Assembly: GCF_000382045.1 (NCBI RefSeq)
Contig: NZ_KB907450.1
Coordinates: 572,204 to 636,203, forward strand
Source: Variovorax atrisoli 110B
GTDB taxonomy: Bacteria; Pseudomonadota; Gammaproteobacteria; Burkholderiales; Burkholderiaceae_C
DNA: 64,000 nucleotides
Direction: 5' to 3'
In this document: positions 29,207-37,099 of the stretch, piece after piece
Layout of the letters: every line of letters starts with the position of its first letter
Numbering within the stretch: the stretch's first letter is position 1
The notes under the pieces: generated by a model
The model's input: only the letters and a program-made list of their open reading frames with translations
What the model was told of the DNA's origin: nothing
Databases searched by the model: none
Translations under genes and position numbers: made by a program

Positions 29207-30052
29207 ATGTCCGCCAACCTCGCCGCCAACCCTGCTGCCTACGCCGGGCTCGCCGACTTCGCCACGCGCCACCGCAAGCTCTTCGTGCTCACCGGCGCGG
29301 GCTGCAGCACCGAATCGGGCATTCCCGACTACCGCGACGTCGATGGCGAATGGAAACGCCCGTCGCCCGTCACCTACCAGGCCTTCATGGGCGAGGAATC
29401 CACGCGCAAGCGCTACTGGGCGCGCAGCCTGATCGGCTGGCCGACGATGGCGGGTGCCCGCCCGGGTGCCGCGCACCACGCGCTGGCGCGGCTGGGCGAG
29501 GCGGGCCGCGTCGGCCTGTTGCTCACGCAGAACGTCGACGGCCTGCACGAGGCTGCCGGCAGCCGCGGTGCCATCGACCTGCACGGGCGCATCGACACCG
29601 TGCGCTGCATGGGCTGCGAGCGGCGCACGCCGCGCGCAGAACTGCAGCTCGAACTGCGGCGGCGCAATCCGCGCTGGGCCGAGCTGGAAGCCCGCGCCGC
29701 GCCCGACGGCGACGCCGACCTCGACGGCCGTGATTTCTCCGACTTCGACGTGCCGGCCTGTCCGCACTGCAGCGGCCTGCTCAAGCCCGACGTGGTGTTC
29801 TTCGGCGAAAGCGTGCCGAAGGAGCGCGTCACCGCCGCCTTCGCCGCGCTGGAGGAGGCCGATGCGGTGCTCGTGGCCGGTTCGTCGCTGATGGTCTATT
29901 CGGGCTTCCGCTTCGTGCAGGCCGCCGCCGCGGCGGGCAAGCCGGTGGCGGCGGTCAACCTGGGGCGCACCCGGGCAGATCCGCTGCTTTCGCTGAAGGT
30001 CGAGCGCCCGGTCGGCGAGGCGCTGACGGCGCTGGCGCAGGAATTCGCCTAG
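29207..30052 (+). CDS. NAD-dependent protein deacylase, sirtuin family
   Basis: Sir2 protein of 281 residues. NAD-binding FVLTGAGCSTESGIPDYR (about 25-42), LLTQNVDGLHEAAG (about 109-122), catalytic His in DLHGRIDTVRC, a zinc module with Cys pairs CMGC and CPHC separated by about 45 residues, and GSSLMVYSGFRFVQ and AAVNLGRTRADPLLSLKV at the end. The GCSTESGIPDYR form is that of class II sirtuins (SIRT4-like), not the class III CobB. The zinc-domain insert is longer than usual and Asp-rich (PDGDADLDGRDFSDFDV). Start ATG 29207. Its stop overlaps that of the convergent hydrolase (CTAG shared). Confidence 0.93.
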   Translation: MSANLAANPAAYAGLADFATRHRKLFVLTGAGCSTESGIPDYRDVDGEWKRPSPVTYQAFMGEESTRKRYWARSLIGWPTMAGARPGAAHHALARLGEAGRVGLLLTQNVDGLHEAAGSRGAIDLHGRIDTVRCMGCERRTPRAELQLELRRRNPRWAELEARAAPDGDADLDGRDFSDFDVPACPHCSGLLKPDVVFFGESVPKERVTAAFAALEEADAVLVAGSSLMVYSGFRFVQAAAAAGKPVAAVNLGRTRADPLLSLKVERPVGEALTALAQEFA

Positions 30053-30927
30053 CTTCGACCCGATGCCTTGAGCAGCGAGCGGACGAAGGCATCCACTGTG
30101 GTGGTGTAGGCGCCCGGCAGCCCCAGCTCGGCGTTGATCTGCGCGTGCGAGAGATCTTCCGGCGCCACCTCGGCACGGCCGCCTGTCGCCGCGATGCGCG
30201 CCGCGAACTGCCTCGCCTGAGCGCAGGAGCCGTCGCGGCGCTGGGTCGAGCACACCAGCAGCATCGGCGGCGCGCCGGAAGCCAGTGCGTCGGTGGGCGA
30301 CACGCTGCGCCAGAAGGCCGGGTCGCCGCCGAATACGCGGTCGTAGAAGGGCATGTGCCGGCGCTGCATCAGTTCGGCCGTATCGAGCGCCGCACTGTCG
30401 AGTGCCACGGTGCCGAGCCAGGGGCGGGCGCCTTGCTGGCGGGCAATGGAAGGCGATGCGCTGACCAGCGCCGCGAGATGCGCGCCGGCCGAGTGGCCCA
30501 TGAGCACGATGCGGCCGGCATCACCGCCCCACGAAGGAGCGTTCGCCTGCGCGGTGGCGACGGCACGTGCGACGTCCTGCGCCTGCTGCATCACGTCGAC
30601 CTGCGGCACGAAGCGGTAGCTCACCGAGACCAGGATGAAACCCTGCTCGCGCACCCAGTGCTCGACCTTCCGGTCGACCACCGATGCGGCCGCCTTGTCG
30701 CCGAACATCCAGGCGCCGCCGTGGACCATCACGAGCATCGGGGCACCTTGCTGCATCTTCGGCGGCAGGTAGACATCCATGCGCTGGCGCGGATCGGGGC
30801 CGTAGGGCTGGTTGGCCAGCAGGCGCACGTCCGGCTGTGCGACAGGCGAACCGGACGGCTGCGCCGTCGCGGGCAAGAAAGCCGTCATGCACAGCCAGGC
30901 TGCGCAGATCCGCAACAAACGAGTCAT
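30049..30927 (-). CDS. Exported alpha/beta hydrolase, esterase-like
   Basis: A 292-residue hydrolase with an N-terminal signal peptide (MTRLLRICAAWLCMTAFLPA, cleavage near ATA-Q). The oxyanion motif MLVMVHGGAWMFGDK (HGG type) is at about 68-82; the nucleophile elbow VLMGHSAGAHLAALVS (GHSAG) is at about 146-161; the C-terminal catalytic His is in EDLSHAQINAELG and an Asp-type acid lies before it. It resembles hormone-sensitive-lipase or carboxylesterase proteins that act on short acyl esters. The ATG overlaps the stop of the sterol-desaturase-like gene (ATGA), so they form one operon. The periplasmic location is inferred from the signal peptide. Confidence 0.9.
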   Translation of the reverse strand: MTRLLRICAAWLCMTAFLPATAQPSGSPVAQPDVRLLANQPYGPDPRQRMDVYLPPKMQQGAPMLVMVHGGAWMFGDKAAASVVDRKVEHWVREQGFILVSVSYRFVPQVDVMQQAQDVARAVATAQANAPSWGGDAGRIVLMGHSAGAHLAALVSASPSIARQQGARPWLGTVALDSAALDTAELMQRRHMPFYDRVFGGDPAFWRSVSPTDALASGAPPMLLVCSTQRRDGSCAQARQFAARIAATGGRAEVAPEDLSHAQINAELGLPGAYTTTVDAFVRSLLKASGRS

Positions 30928-31784
30928 GACAGGGCTCCCGGTGGACCGAAAAGGGCAGAGATTTTCGCGCGCCACCCCTTGGCTCGCCAGAGGTCGCGGC
31001 CCAGGTTCGCCCATTCGTGGAATGCGATGCGCAGCGGGTTGTGCGTGAGCAGCGGCGTGGTCAGCCCATAGCGCAGCCGCACGTCGCCTCTTTCCTGTGC
31101 GAAGGTGCCGAACATCCTGTCGAACACGATCAGCACGCCGCCGTAGTTGCGGTCGAGGTATTCCGGGTTCGACGCATGGTGCACCTTGTGGTGCGCTGGC
31201 GTGTTCAGCACCCATTCGAGCGGCCCCAGGCGAGGCATCCACGGTGCGTGCAGCCAGAACTGGTAGAGCAGGTTGGCGGCGAGGGTTGCCACCACCGCCA
31301 GCGGCGGAAAGCCCAGCCACACGAGCGGCGCGAAGAACAGCGCGGTGCCGGTGAGCTTGCCTGTCCAGCCCAGGCGCAGTGCGGCGGCCAGCGTGAGTTC
31401 GTTGGGCGAGTGGTGCACCGCGTGCGTGGCCCAGAACCAGCGCACCCGGTGCGCCGCGCGGTGATACCAGTAGTAGCAGAACTCCTGCCCCACGAAGAGC
31501 AGTGCGAAGGCCGCCGGCGTCGACAGCGAAATGGTGTCGACCCGGTGCGCATGCGCCCAGGCCAGCACCGGCGCGGCAATCGACAGGCCCAGCGCGTCGA
31601 CCGCTCGCCGGCCCACCGCGTCGGCGAGCGAGGCGCCATAGGCGCGCCAGTCGTAGGACTGGCGCCGCACGAAGCTCTGGACCAGGCCTTCCAGCGTGGC
31701 CGCCGCGAGCACGAAGACGAGCAGGCCGGTCAGCCAGATGCCGATGGCGGGACCCATCGAATCACGGATCACATCGAAGGACAT
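30924..31784 (-). CDS. Sterol desaturase / fatty acid hydroxylase family protein
   Basis: Di-iron integral-membrane oxidase, 286 residues, with four or five hydrophobic helices. The eight-histidine iron-binding pattern is complete: YWYHRAAHRVRWFW (HxxxH), ATHAVHHSPNELT (HxxHH) and NTPAHHKVHHASNPEYLD (HxxHH). Substrates in bacteria include sterol-like lipids, ornithine lipids and alkyl ethers; the real one cannot be read. It is flanked in the same operon by an EF-hand lipoprotein upstream and an exported esterase downstream, a set suggesting envelope lipid modification. Start ATG 31784. Confidence 0.92.
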   Translation of the reverse strand: MSFDVIRDSMGPAIGIWLTGLLVFVLAAATLEGLVQSFVRRQSYDWRAYGASLADAVGRRAVDALGLSIAAPVLAWAHAHRVDTISLSTPAAFALLFVGQEFCYYWYHRAAHRVRWFWATHAVHHSPNELTLAAALRLGWTGKLTGTALFFAPLVWLGFPPLAVVATLAANLLYQFWLHAPWMPRLGPLEWVLNTPAHHKVHHASNPEYLDRNYGGVLIVFDRMFGTFAQERGDVRLRYGLTTPLLTHNPLRIAFHEWANLGRDLWRAKGWRAKISALFGPPGALS

Positions 31785-31788
31785 GGTG

Positions 31789-32079
31789 CTATTTTTGCCG
31801 TGCGCGGGGTTGCTGGGTCATGGCGTAGGCCTCTATCTGCTCCATCGTCACGCTGCCCGCCCGGGCTCTGTCGATGGCGTCGAAATTGCGGTAGACCCAA
31901 GGCATCCTGCCGCGGGCTTCGTCACGGGTGAGGCGCCCGTCGGCGTCGATGTCTGCGGCGCCGAAACGCTTGTGCAGCTCGGTGCGCATCTGCGCGGCGC
32001 GGCCTGCATCGGGTGTCTGGGCGCAGGCGGCGAACGATGCCGTCGCGAGTGCCAGAAGGAGGACGTGGCATGTCTTCAT
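31789..32079 (-). CDS. EF-hand lipoprotein, 96 residues
   Basis: The signal sequence (MKTCHVLLLALATASFAAC) ends in a lipobox-like FAAC, so the protein may be lipidated; ordinary cleavage is also possible. One canonical EF-hand loop, DIDADGRLTRDE, has Asp at positions 1, 3 and 5, Gly at 6 and Glu at 12, so Ca2+ binding is likely. A second loop (DAIDRARAGSVT) is degenerate, lacking several oxygen ligands. It is encoded four bases upstream of the sterol-desaturase-like gene and 17 bp after the gene at 32097. A calcium-dependent partner for the membrane enzyme is speculation. Confidence 0.85.
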   Translation of the reverse strand: MKTCHVLLLALATASFAACAQTPDAGRAAQMRTELHKRFGAADIDADGRLTRDEARGRMPWVYRNFDAIDRARAGSVTMEQIEAYAMTQQPRARQK

Positions 32080-32096
32080 GGCTTTTCTCTCCGGCA

Positions 32097-32540
32097 TCAA
32101 CGGCAGGGGATGACCGCGCCGGCCGCGCTGTAGCAGGTGGCGCTGTGCGTCAGGCCGCTGCCGCTGCTGTAGCTGGTGCTGCTCTGCACGCTGTTGCCGG
32201 TGACGGCGCTGGTGGCCGTGGTGCTGCGGTTCTGGGTCACGTTGCCCGATGCGTCGCGGCTCGCGCTGCCACTGCTTTCCACGCTGCCGCGTGCGCCGGC
32301 TGCTGCAAAGCCGCTGCGGTGGCTGGCCGAGCCGTCGGGGTTGACGGAAGTCGAGCCTGCGCGTGCGGCGTAGCCTCCGTAGGGCCCGCGTACCGCTCGC
32401 ATGTTGGTGGCGGTGGCGCCGCCCGCCGAGTTGGGCAGCACTACATGCCGGCTGGCCGCATCCGCATCGGCGGGCGAGCCGGATGCCAGCATGGCGCCGG
32501 CCAGCACGGCGAAGGTGGACAGGGAAAGAACGCGCTTCAT
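32097..32540 (-). CDS. Exported Ser/Gly/Thr-rich protein, 147 residues
   Basis: The signal peptide is about 1-29 (MKRVLSLSTFAVLAGAMLAS, with cleavage near ADA-A). The mature region is low complexity, rich in Ser, Gly, Ala, Thr and Asn, with short imperfect repeats such as GSASRDASGNVTQNRSTTA, and has two Cys close to the C-terminus (ATCYSAAGAVIPCR) that may form a disulfide. No enzymatic motif. Such sequence is common in surface or matrix-associated proteins. First gene of the four-gene minus operon and divergent from the two-component system 193 bp away, which may control it. Confidence 0.78.
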   Translation of the reverse strand: MKRVLSLSTFAVLAGAMLASGSPADADAASRHVVLPNSAGGATATNMRAVRGPYGGYAARAGSTSVNPDGSASHRSGFAAAGARGSVESSGSASRDASGNVTQNRSTTATSAVTGNSVQSSTSYSSGSGLTHSATCYSAAGAVIPCR

Positions 32541-32733
32541 GTTCGGGACTCCTTGCGGTGCCGGCTCCGCACCGCGCGGGGCCGTTGCGGTGACTGTGGC
32601 CGCGAGATGTGAGCCATCCATGGCGCGGCCAGGTCCGCTCATGACAATCCGTGAGCGCTCCTGCGGACCTTGTCATCGTTTGTCATGATTTCCCGCGCGA
32701 CCGGGCAGGGCGACCGCCGTTACGATCCGCCGC

Positions 32734-33456
32734 ATGACCGAAGCGCTGGCCCGCATCCTGATTGCCGACGACGAAGCCGACCTGCGCGCGTTGCTGCAGC
32801 GCTACCTTGGCGACCAGGGCTATGCCGTGCGCACCGTCGAGAGCGCCCTGCCGCTCGACAAGCTGCTGGCGCGCGAGCGCTTCGATGTACTGGTGCTGGA
32901 CGTCATGATGCCGGGCGAGGACGGGCTGGCCGTGTGCCGCCGGCTGCGTGCCCAGGGCGAGACCATTCCCATCCTGATGCTCACCGCGCGCGGCGACCCG
33001 GTCGACCGTATCGTCGGCCTCGAGATGGGCGCCGACGACTATCTGCCCAAGCCTTTCAACCCGCGCGAACTGCTGGCGCGCATTCAGGCGCTGGTGCGCC
33101 GCCAGCGCATGCTGGGTGCGCATGGCGGACCCGCGTCCCCGCAGGAAAGCGTGCGCTTCGGCGTGTTCACGCTGCACGTCGGCGAGCGGCGCCTCGAACG
33201 CGAATCGGACGGATCGAAGGAGAACATTGCGCTGACCACCGGCGAATTCGCCCTGCTGCAGGCGCTGGCGCTCAACGCCAACCGGCCCCTGGGCCGCGAG
33301 CGCCTGATCGAACTGGCCCATGGCCGCGACCATGAAGCGACCGACCGCAGCATCGACGTGCAGGTGATGCGGCTGCGCAAGCTGATCGAGGCTGACTCCG
33401 CCCAGCCGCGCCACATCCGCACCGTCTGGGGCGTGGGCTACCTGTTCGTGCCATGA
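32734..33456 (+). CDS. OmpR-family response regulator
   Basis: 240 residues. The receiver domain is about 1-125, with acidic pair DDEAD near the start, phosphoacceptor Asp in LVLDVMMPGEDG (about 54), Thr in MLTARGD and Lys in YLPKPFNPREL. The DNA-binding winged helix is about 140-235, with TTGEFALLQALALNANRPLG, DRSIDVQVMRLRKLIE and TVWGVGYLFVP. The closest recognisable type is OmpR. The histidine kinase gene starts within its stop (ATGA overlap). Direction is divergent from the desaturase operon, a likely but untested target. Confidence 0.95.
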   Translation: MTEALARILIADDEADLRALLQRYLGDQGYAVRTVESALPLDKLLARERFDVLVLDVMMPGEDGLAVCRRLRAQGETIPILMLTARGDPVDRIVGLEMGADDYLPKPFNPRELLARIQALVRRQRMLGAHGGPASPQESVRFGVFTLHVGERRLERESDGSKENIALTTGEFALLQALALNANRPLGRERLIELAHGRDHEATDRSIDVQVMRLRKLIEADSAQPRHIRTVWGVGYLFVP

Positions 33457-34781
33457 GGCTCTTTCCCCGCAGCCTGTTCGGGCGTAACGCGCTGCTGATC
33501 GTCGTGCTGATCGTGCTGGGCCAGCTTGGCGGCGCGCTGCTGCTTCGCGAGATGGTGCTCAAGCCCCGCCTGGACCAGATCGCTGAAAGCGTGGCGCGCA
33601 ACGTCGACGCGATCCGCTCCGGCCTGCTGGCGCTGCCGCCCGCGCAGCGGCCGGCCTTCGTCGATGGCTTCAATCGCCAGGCGCTCGCTGGCCGGGCCGA
33701 TCGCACAAGGCGGGCAGGCGAAGGACTGCGTCCGATGCTCACGCCGCTGGAGCGCAGCTTCGTGCGCTCGGTGTCGGCGCGCATCGCCAGCCTCGGTGTC
33801 GATGCCGTCTGGCGCCGCGAGGAGGACGGCGGCCTCGCGCTGCGGCTGATGGTCGACGGCAGCGAGCACTGGATCGTGATGCCCGGTGTGCTGCCGGCGC
33901 GCGAGTTCACGGGGGCGCTGGTGGCGGTGTCGATAGGCAGCGCGCTGCTCGCCCTGGCGGGAGCGCTGTGGTTCCAGCGCCGGCTCAACAGGCCGCTGGT
34001 GCGCGTGGTGCAGGCCGCGCAGACCCTGGCTGGCGGTCATGAGCCCGTGCCGTTGCCCGAAGACGGCCCCACCGAAGTGGCAACCGTGAGTCGCAGCTTC
34101 AATCAACTGGTCAGCAGCCTTCGCCAGACCGAGCGTGAGCGCGCCTTGATGCTGGCCGGCATCTCCCACGACCTTCGCACACCGCTCACCAAGCTACGCC
34201 TGGGAGTTGAAATACTGCGCGAGCGTATGGAGCCCGAACTCGTGAGCAGCATGACCCGCAGCGTGGAGGAAATGGACGCCATCGTGGGCCAGTTCCTCGA
34301 TTTCGCGAGAGGCGAGGGGGACGAGAAGCCGGCGGCGACGTCGCTGGACGACATGGCGTGCTCGCTGGCTGCCGCCGGTGCCGACCATGGCCGCCCCCTG
34401 GTCCTGCAACTGGGCGACGTGCCCACTGTCGCCTTGCGCCCACAGGCCATGCGGCGCGCCATCGGCAACCTGATCGAGAACGCCTGGCGGCATGGCAGAC
34501 CTCCGGTCATTCTGTCGACCCGCGTGGATGGCGACGAGATCGTCGTCGAGGTCATCGACGGCGGCGATGGCATCGAACCCGGCGAGGCCGACGCGCTCAG
34601 GCAGGCTTTTCGCCGCGGTCGTGCGGAGCGCGGCGGCGTGGCCGGCGCGGGGCTGGGGCTGGCGATCGTGCAGCGCATCGCGCAGGCGCACGGCGGGCGG
34701 CTCGAACTCGAGACGCCGCCCGGTGCCGGCCTGCATGCACGGCTGCGTCTGCCGATGCAGATCGCGCCGGGCGGCACGTAG
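33453..34781 (+). CDS. EnvZ-like sensor histidine kinase
   Basis: 442 residues: transmembrane helix about 12-33 (ALLIVVLIVLGQLGGALLL), periplasmic sensor about 34-150, second helix about 152-172, HAMP (RRLNRPLVRVVQAAQTLAGG), the H-box MLAGISHDLRTPLTKLRLGV with the phospho-His (about 240), N-box GNLIENAWRHG, G1 VIDGGDGIEPGEA and G2 GAGLGLAIVQRIAQAHGG. All catalytic boxes are intact. It resembles EnvZ more than other classes. The sensor region is not related to a known ligand-binding family I can name. It is coupled to the upstream regulator by a four-base overlap. Confidence 0.95.
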   Translation: MRLFPRSLFGRNALLIVVLIVLGQLGGALLLREMVLKPRLDQIAESVARNVDAIRSGLLALPPAQRPAFVDGFNRQALAGRADRTRRAGEGLRPMLTPLERSFVRSVSARIASLGVDAVWRREEDGGLALRLMVDGSEHWIVMPGVLPAREFTGALVAVSIGSALLALAGALWFQRRLNRPLVRVVQAAQTLAGGHEPVPLPEDGPTEVATVSRSFNQLVSSLRQTERERALMLAGISHDLRTPLTKLRLGVEILRERMEPELVSSMTRSVEEMDAIVGQFLDFARGEGDEKPAATSLDDMACSLAAAGADHGRPLVLQLGDVPTVALRPQAMRRAIGNLIENAWRHGRPPVILSTRVDGDEIVVEVIDGGDGIEPGEADALRQAFRRGRAERGGVAGAGLGLAIVQRIAQAHGGRLELETPPGAGLHARLRLPMQIAPGGT

Positions 34782-34790
34782 CTTTCTGAT

Positions 34791-36077
34791 TCAGTCCTGG
34801 GGCTTCGGCACCATCCAGCTCGTCGATTCGCCACGGCCGGGAAGGTGCAGGCTGGCCGTGGCAGCCGGCGTTTCGGCCAGCAGGCGGCCCTTGCGGAACA
34901 CCTTGAGCCGTGCGGCGCGCAGGCGGATCGCCTCGACCGGGTCGCGCGCCTGCAGCAGCACGAAGCTGGCGTCGCAGCCGGCCTCGAGGCCGTAGTTCTC
35001 CAGGTGCATCACGCGCGCGGCATTCGTCGTCACCGCCTCGAAGCACTGGCGGATGCCTTCCTGGCTGGTCATCTGCGCCACGTGCAGGCCCATGTGCGCC
35101 ACTTCGAGCATGTCGCCCGAGCCCATGCCGTACCAGGGGTCCATCACGCAGTCGTGGCCGAAGGCGACGTTCACGCCGGCGGCCATGAGCTCCGGCACGC
35201 GCGTCATGCCGCGGCGCTTGGGGTAGGTGTCGTGGCGGCCCTGCAGCGTGATGTTGATGAGCGGGTTGGAGACCACCGACACGCCGCTTTCGGCGATCAG
35301 CGGCAGCAGCTTGCTCACGTAGTAGTTGTCCATCGAGTGCATCGAGGTGCAGTGCGAGCCCGTCACGCGGCCCTGCAGCGCCAGGCGCTGCGTCTCGAAG
35401 GCCAGCGTCTCGATGTGGCGCGAGAGCGGGTCGTCCGACTCGTCGCAGTGCATGTCGACCAGCTTGCCCCGGTCGGCCGCGATCTCGCACAGCAGCTTCA
35501 CGCTGGCGGCGCCATCCGCCATGGTGCGCTCGAAGTGCGGGATGCCGCCGACCACGTCCACGCCCTTGTCGAGGGCGCGCTCGAGGTTCTCGACGCCGCC
35601 GGGCGAGCGCAGCACGCCGTCCTGCGGAAAGGCGACCAACTGAAGATCGAGATACGGCGCCACCTTGCGCCGGACCTCCAGCAGCGCATCGACCGCCAGC
35701 AGGCTCGGGTCGCTCGTGTCCACATGCGAGCGCACCGCCAGCAGCCCCTTGGCCACCGCCCAGTCGCAATAGGCCAGCGCGCGTTCGATGAGCGCGTCGG
35801 CCGTCAGCAGGGGCTTCAGCTCGCCCCACAGCGCGATGCCTTCGAGCAGCGTGCCGCTCTGGTTGACGCGCGGCAGGCCGTAGCTCAGCGTGGCGTCCAT
35901 GTGGAAATGCGGGTCGACGAAGTGGGGCGAGAGAAGCAGGCCCTGGGCGTCGAGCTTGTCGTGCGCCGGCGCATCGAGCCCGGGCGTGACTTCGGCGATG
36001 CACCCGTCCTGCACGGCGACCGACATGCCGGTGCGGCCGTCGGGGAGGGTGGCGTTGGTGATGAGGAGGTCGAGCAT
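34791..36077 (-). CDS. Cytosine-deaminase-like amidohydrolase (CodA family)
   Basis: Metal-dependent amidohydrolase of 428 residues. Metal site FVDPHFHMDATLSYG (HxH, about 53-67), NQSGTLLEGIALWGEL as in CodA, RSHVDTSDPSLLAV, the HCDESDDP segment with catalytic Glu and His, SHCTSMHSM, and GHDCVMDPWYGMGSGDML carrying the last metal Asp. This is the pattern of cytosine/isoguanine deaminases, so conversion of cytosine (or a related aminopyrimidine) to uracil is the likely reaction. It ends the minus-strand nucleobase block that contains an ABC importer, a nucleosidase, Upp and URC genes, a context that supports the assignment. It is separated from the gene upstream by 52 bp with a hairpin. Confidence 0.86.
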   Translation of the reverse strand: MLDLLITNATLPDGRTGMSVAVQDGCIAEVTPGLDAPAHDKLDAQGLLLSPHFVDPHFHMDATLSYGLPRVNQSGTLLEGIALWGELKPLLTADALIERALAYCDWAVAKGLLAVRSHVDTSDPSLLAVDALLEVRRKVAPYLDLQLVAFPQDGVLRSPGGVENLERALDKGVDVVGGIPHFERTMADGAASVKLLCEIAADRGKLVDMHCDESDDPLSRHIETLAFETQRLALQGRVTGSHCTSMHSMDNYYVSKLLPLIAESGVSVVSNPLINITLQGRHDTYPKRRGMTRVPELMAAGVNVAFGHDCVMDPWYGMGSGDMLEVAHMGLHVAQMTSQEGIRQCFEAVTTNAARVMHLENYGLEAGCDASFVLLQARDPVEAIRLRAARLKVFRKGRLLAETPAATASLHLPGRGESTSWMVPKPQD

Positions 36078-36113
36078 CGTGGCGGCCTTTGCGTGTTCTG
36101 TGGTCGATCGGTC

Positions 36114-36130
36114 AGCGGGATTGTCCCGCT
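36114..36130 (-). repeat. AGCGGGA/TCCCGCT hairpin between the 157-residue gene and the deaminase gene
   Basis: A seven-base perfect stem with a three-base loop starts at the stop codon of the gene at 36130 and lies 36 bases before the deaminase ATG. There is no T-run, so it is probably an RNA processing or attenuation element at most. Confidence 0.45.
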
Positions 36131-36603
36131 CACTGCGGCGAGGGCTGGTGCCGATGGGCCCAGCGGTTGTTCAGGTTGTGGAGGTAGATGTACACGTAGT
36201 CGCTGCGGTCGCGGGCGACGCCGATGCTGCCCCAGTGGAATCCGGCCGGGCTGCGGGCAACGCCCATGGTGGCCAGCCAGCGCTCGTGGAAGCGATGGCG
36301 CTGGTCGACGCTGCCGTAGAAGTCGGCGTCTTCCAGCTTGCGAAGGGCGGGGGTCGTGAGCGCCAGGAAGCAGCTCACGAGCAGCTCTTTCTCGAAACGC
36401 AGCTGGAGCTGCACCGTCATGTCGCCCGAGGTTGCCGCTGCCCGGGCGAATACGCAATCCACGACCTGTCCCTCGACATGGGCGGTTTCGGCTCTTTTCG
36501 TGAAGTGGGCGGGCAGGTCGTCCGCAAGGGTGTCGATGTCGACGATGATCCCGGCCGCCGACAGCCGCCCGCTTGTCGTGTCCAGATGCAGCACCGTATC
36601 CAT
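36130..36603 (-). CDS. Conserved-looking hypothetical protein A, 157 residues
   Basis: Not recognised. Hydrophilic, cytoplasmic-looking, no signal peptide or membrane helix. Features seen: an N-terminal MDTVLHLDTTSGRLSAAGII, a central LRFEKELLVSCFLAL stretch, and an aromatic C-terminus DRSDYVYIYLHNLNNRW. The balanced composition and a single full-length frame support a genuine gene. It is on the same strand between another 157-residue gene (22 bp gap upstream) and the deaminase gene, so it is part of the nucleobase block; its role there is unknown. Confidence 0.72.
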   Translation of the reverse strand: MDTVLHLDTTSGRLSAAGIIVDIDTLADDLPAHFTKRAETAHVEGQVVDCVFARAAATSGDMTVQLQLRFEKELLVSCFLALTTPALRKLEDADFYGSVDQRHRFHERWLATMGVARSPAGFHWGSIGVARDRSDYVYIYLHNLNNRWAHRHQPSPQ

Positions 36604-36625
36604 TCGGCTGTCCGCCTCGGCCGCT

Positions 36626-37099
36626 TCAGCGCGTGTTCTGCGCCCGGTACCGGTATTGCCCCGGCGCAGGCCCGACCTCGATGGTCACGCGGCGCAGCTT
36701 CTCGTCGTGTCCCGAGTCGGCCTTGGCGGTGACGACGATGCCACGCGGCGTGGCGCGGCAGGTGAGGTCGGACAGCGAAATCTCCGCGTGGTCGTTGTCG
36801 AGTTCGGCGATGGCGACCGTGTGCTCCGCGCGCAGGCTGCCGTTGGCGTCGCGGCTCATCCACTGCACGTAGAGGAACGACTGGGCGTACTGCTCGGCGT
36901 GCACCACGCGGTAGGTGCCCTGGTGGTCCTTGCCCCAGGTGCCGCACATCTGCACCCAGGTCACGGCGTCGGCCGTGCTGAAGGCCTCGTAGCCGTAGTT
37001 CATGCCGAGTGCGCGAGCGCCGTTGCCGCCCATGGTCAGCAGAGCCAGCAGCGCCGCGAGCAGGGCGCCTCGCGCGGCGGCGGCGGTCCTCGTGGTCAT
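36626..37099 (-). CDS. Exported hypothetical protein B, 157 residues
   Basis: Signal peptide about 1-31 (MTTRTAAAARGALLAALLAL, cleavage around ARA-L). The mature part contains NYGYEAFSTADAVTWVQMC, GKDHQGTYRVVHAEQYAQSF, YVQWMSRDANGSLRAEHT and EISLSDLTCRATPRGIVVT, with two Cys that may pair. It has a beta-rich look and no catalytic motif. The ATG overlaps the preceding permease stop by one base (ATGA), tying it to the ABC importer operon. Function unknown; a periplasmic accessory of the importer is one idea. Confidence 0.75.
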   Translation of the reverse strand: MTTRTAAAARGALLAALLALLTMGGNGARALGMNYGYEAFSTADAVTWVQMCGTWGKDHQGTYRVVHAEQYAQSFLYVQWMSRDANGSLRAEHTVAIAELDNDHAEISLSDLTCRATPRGIVVTAKADSGHDEKLRRVTIEVGPAPGQYRYRAQNTR

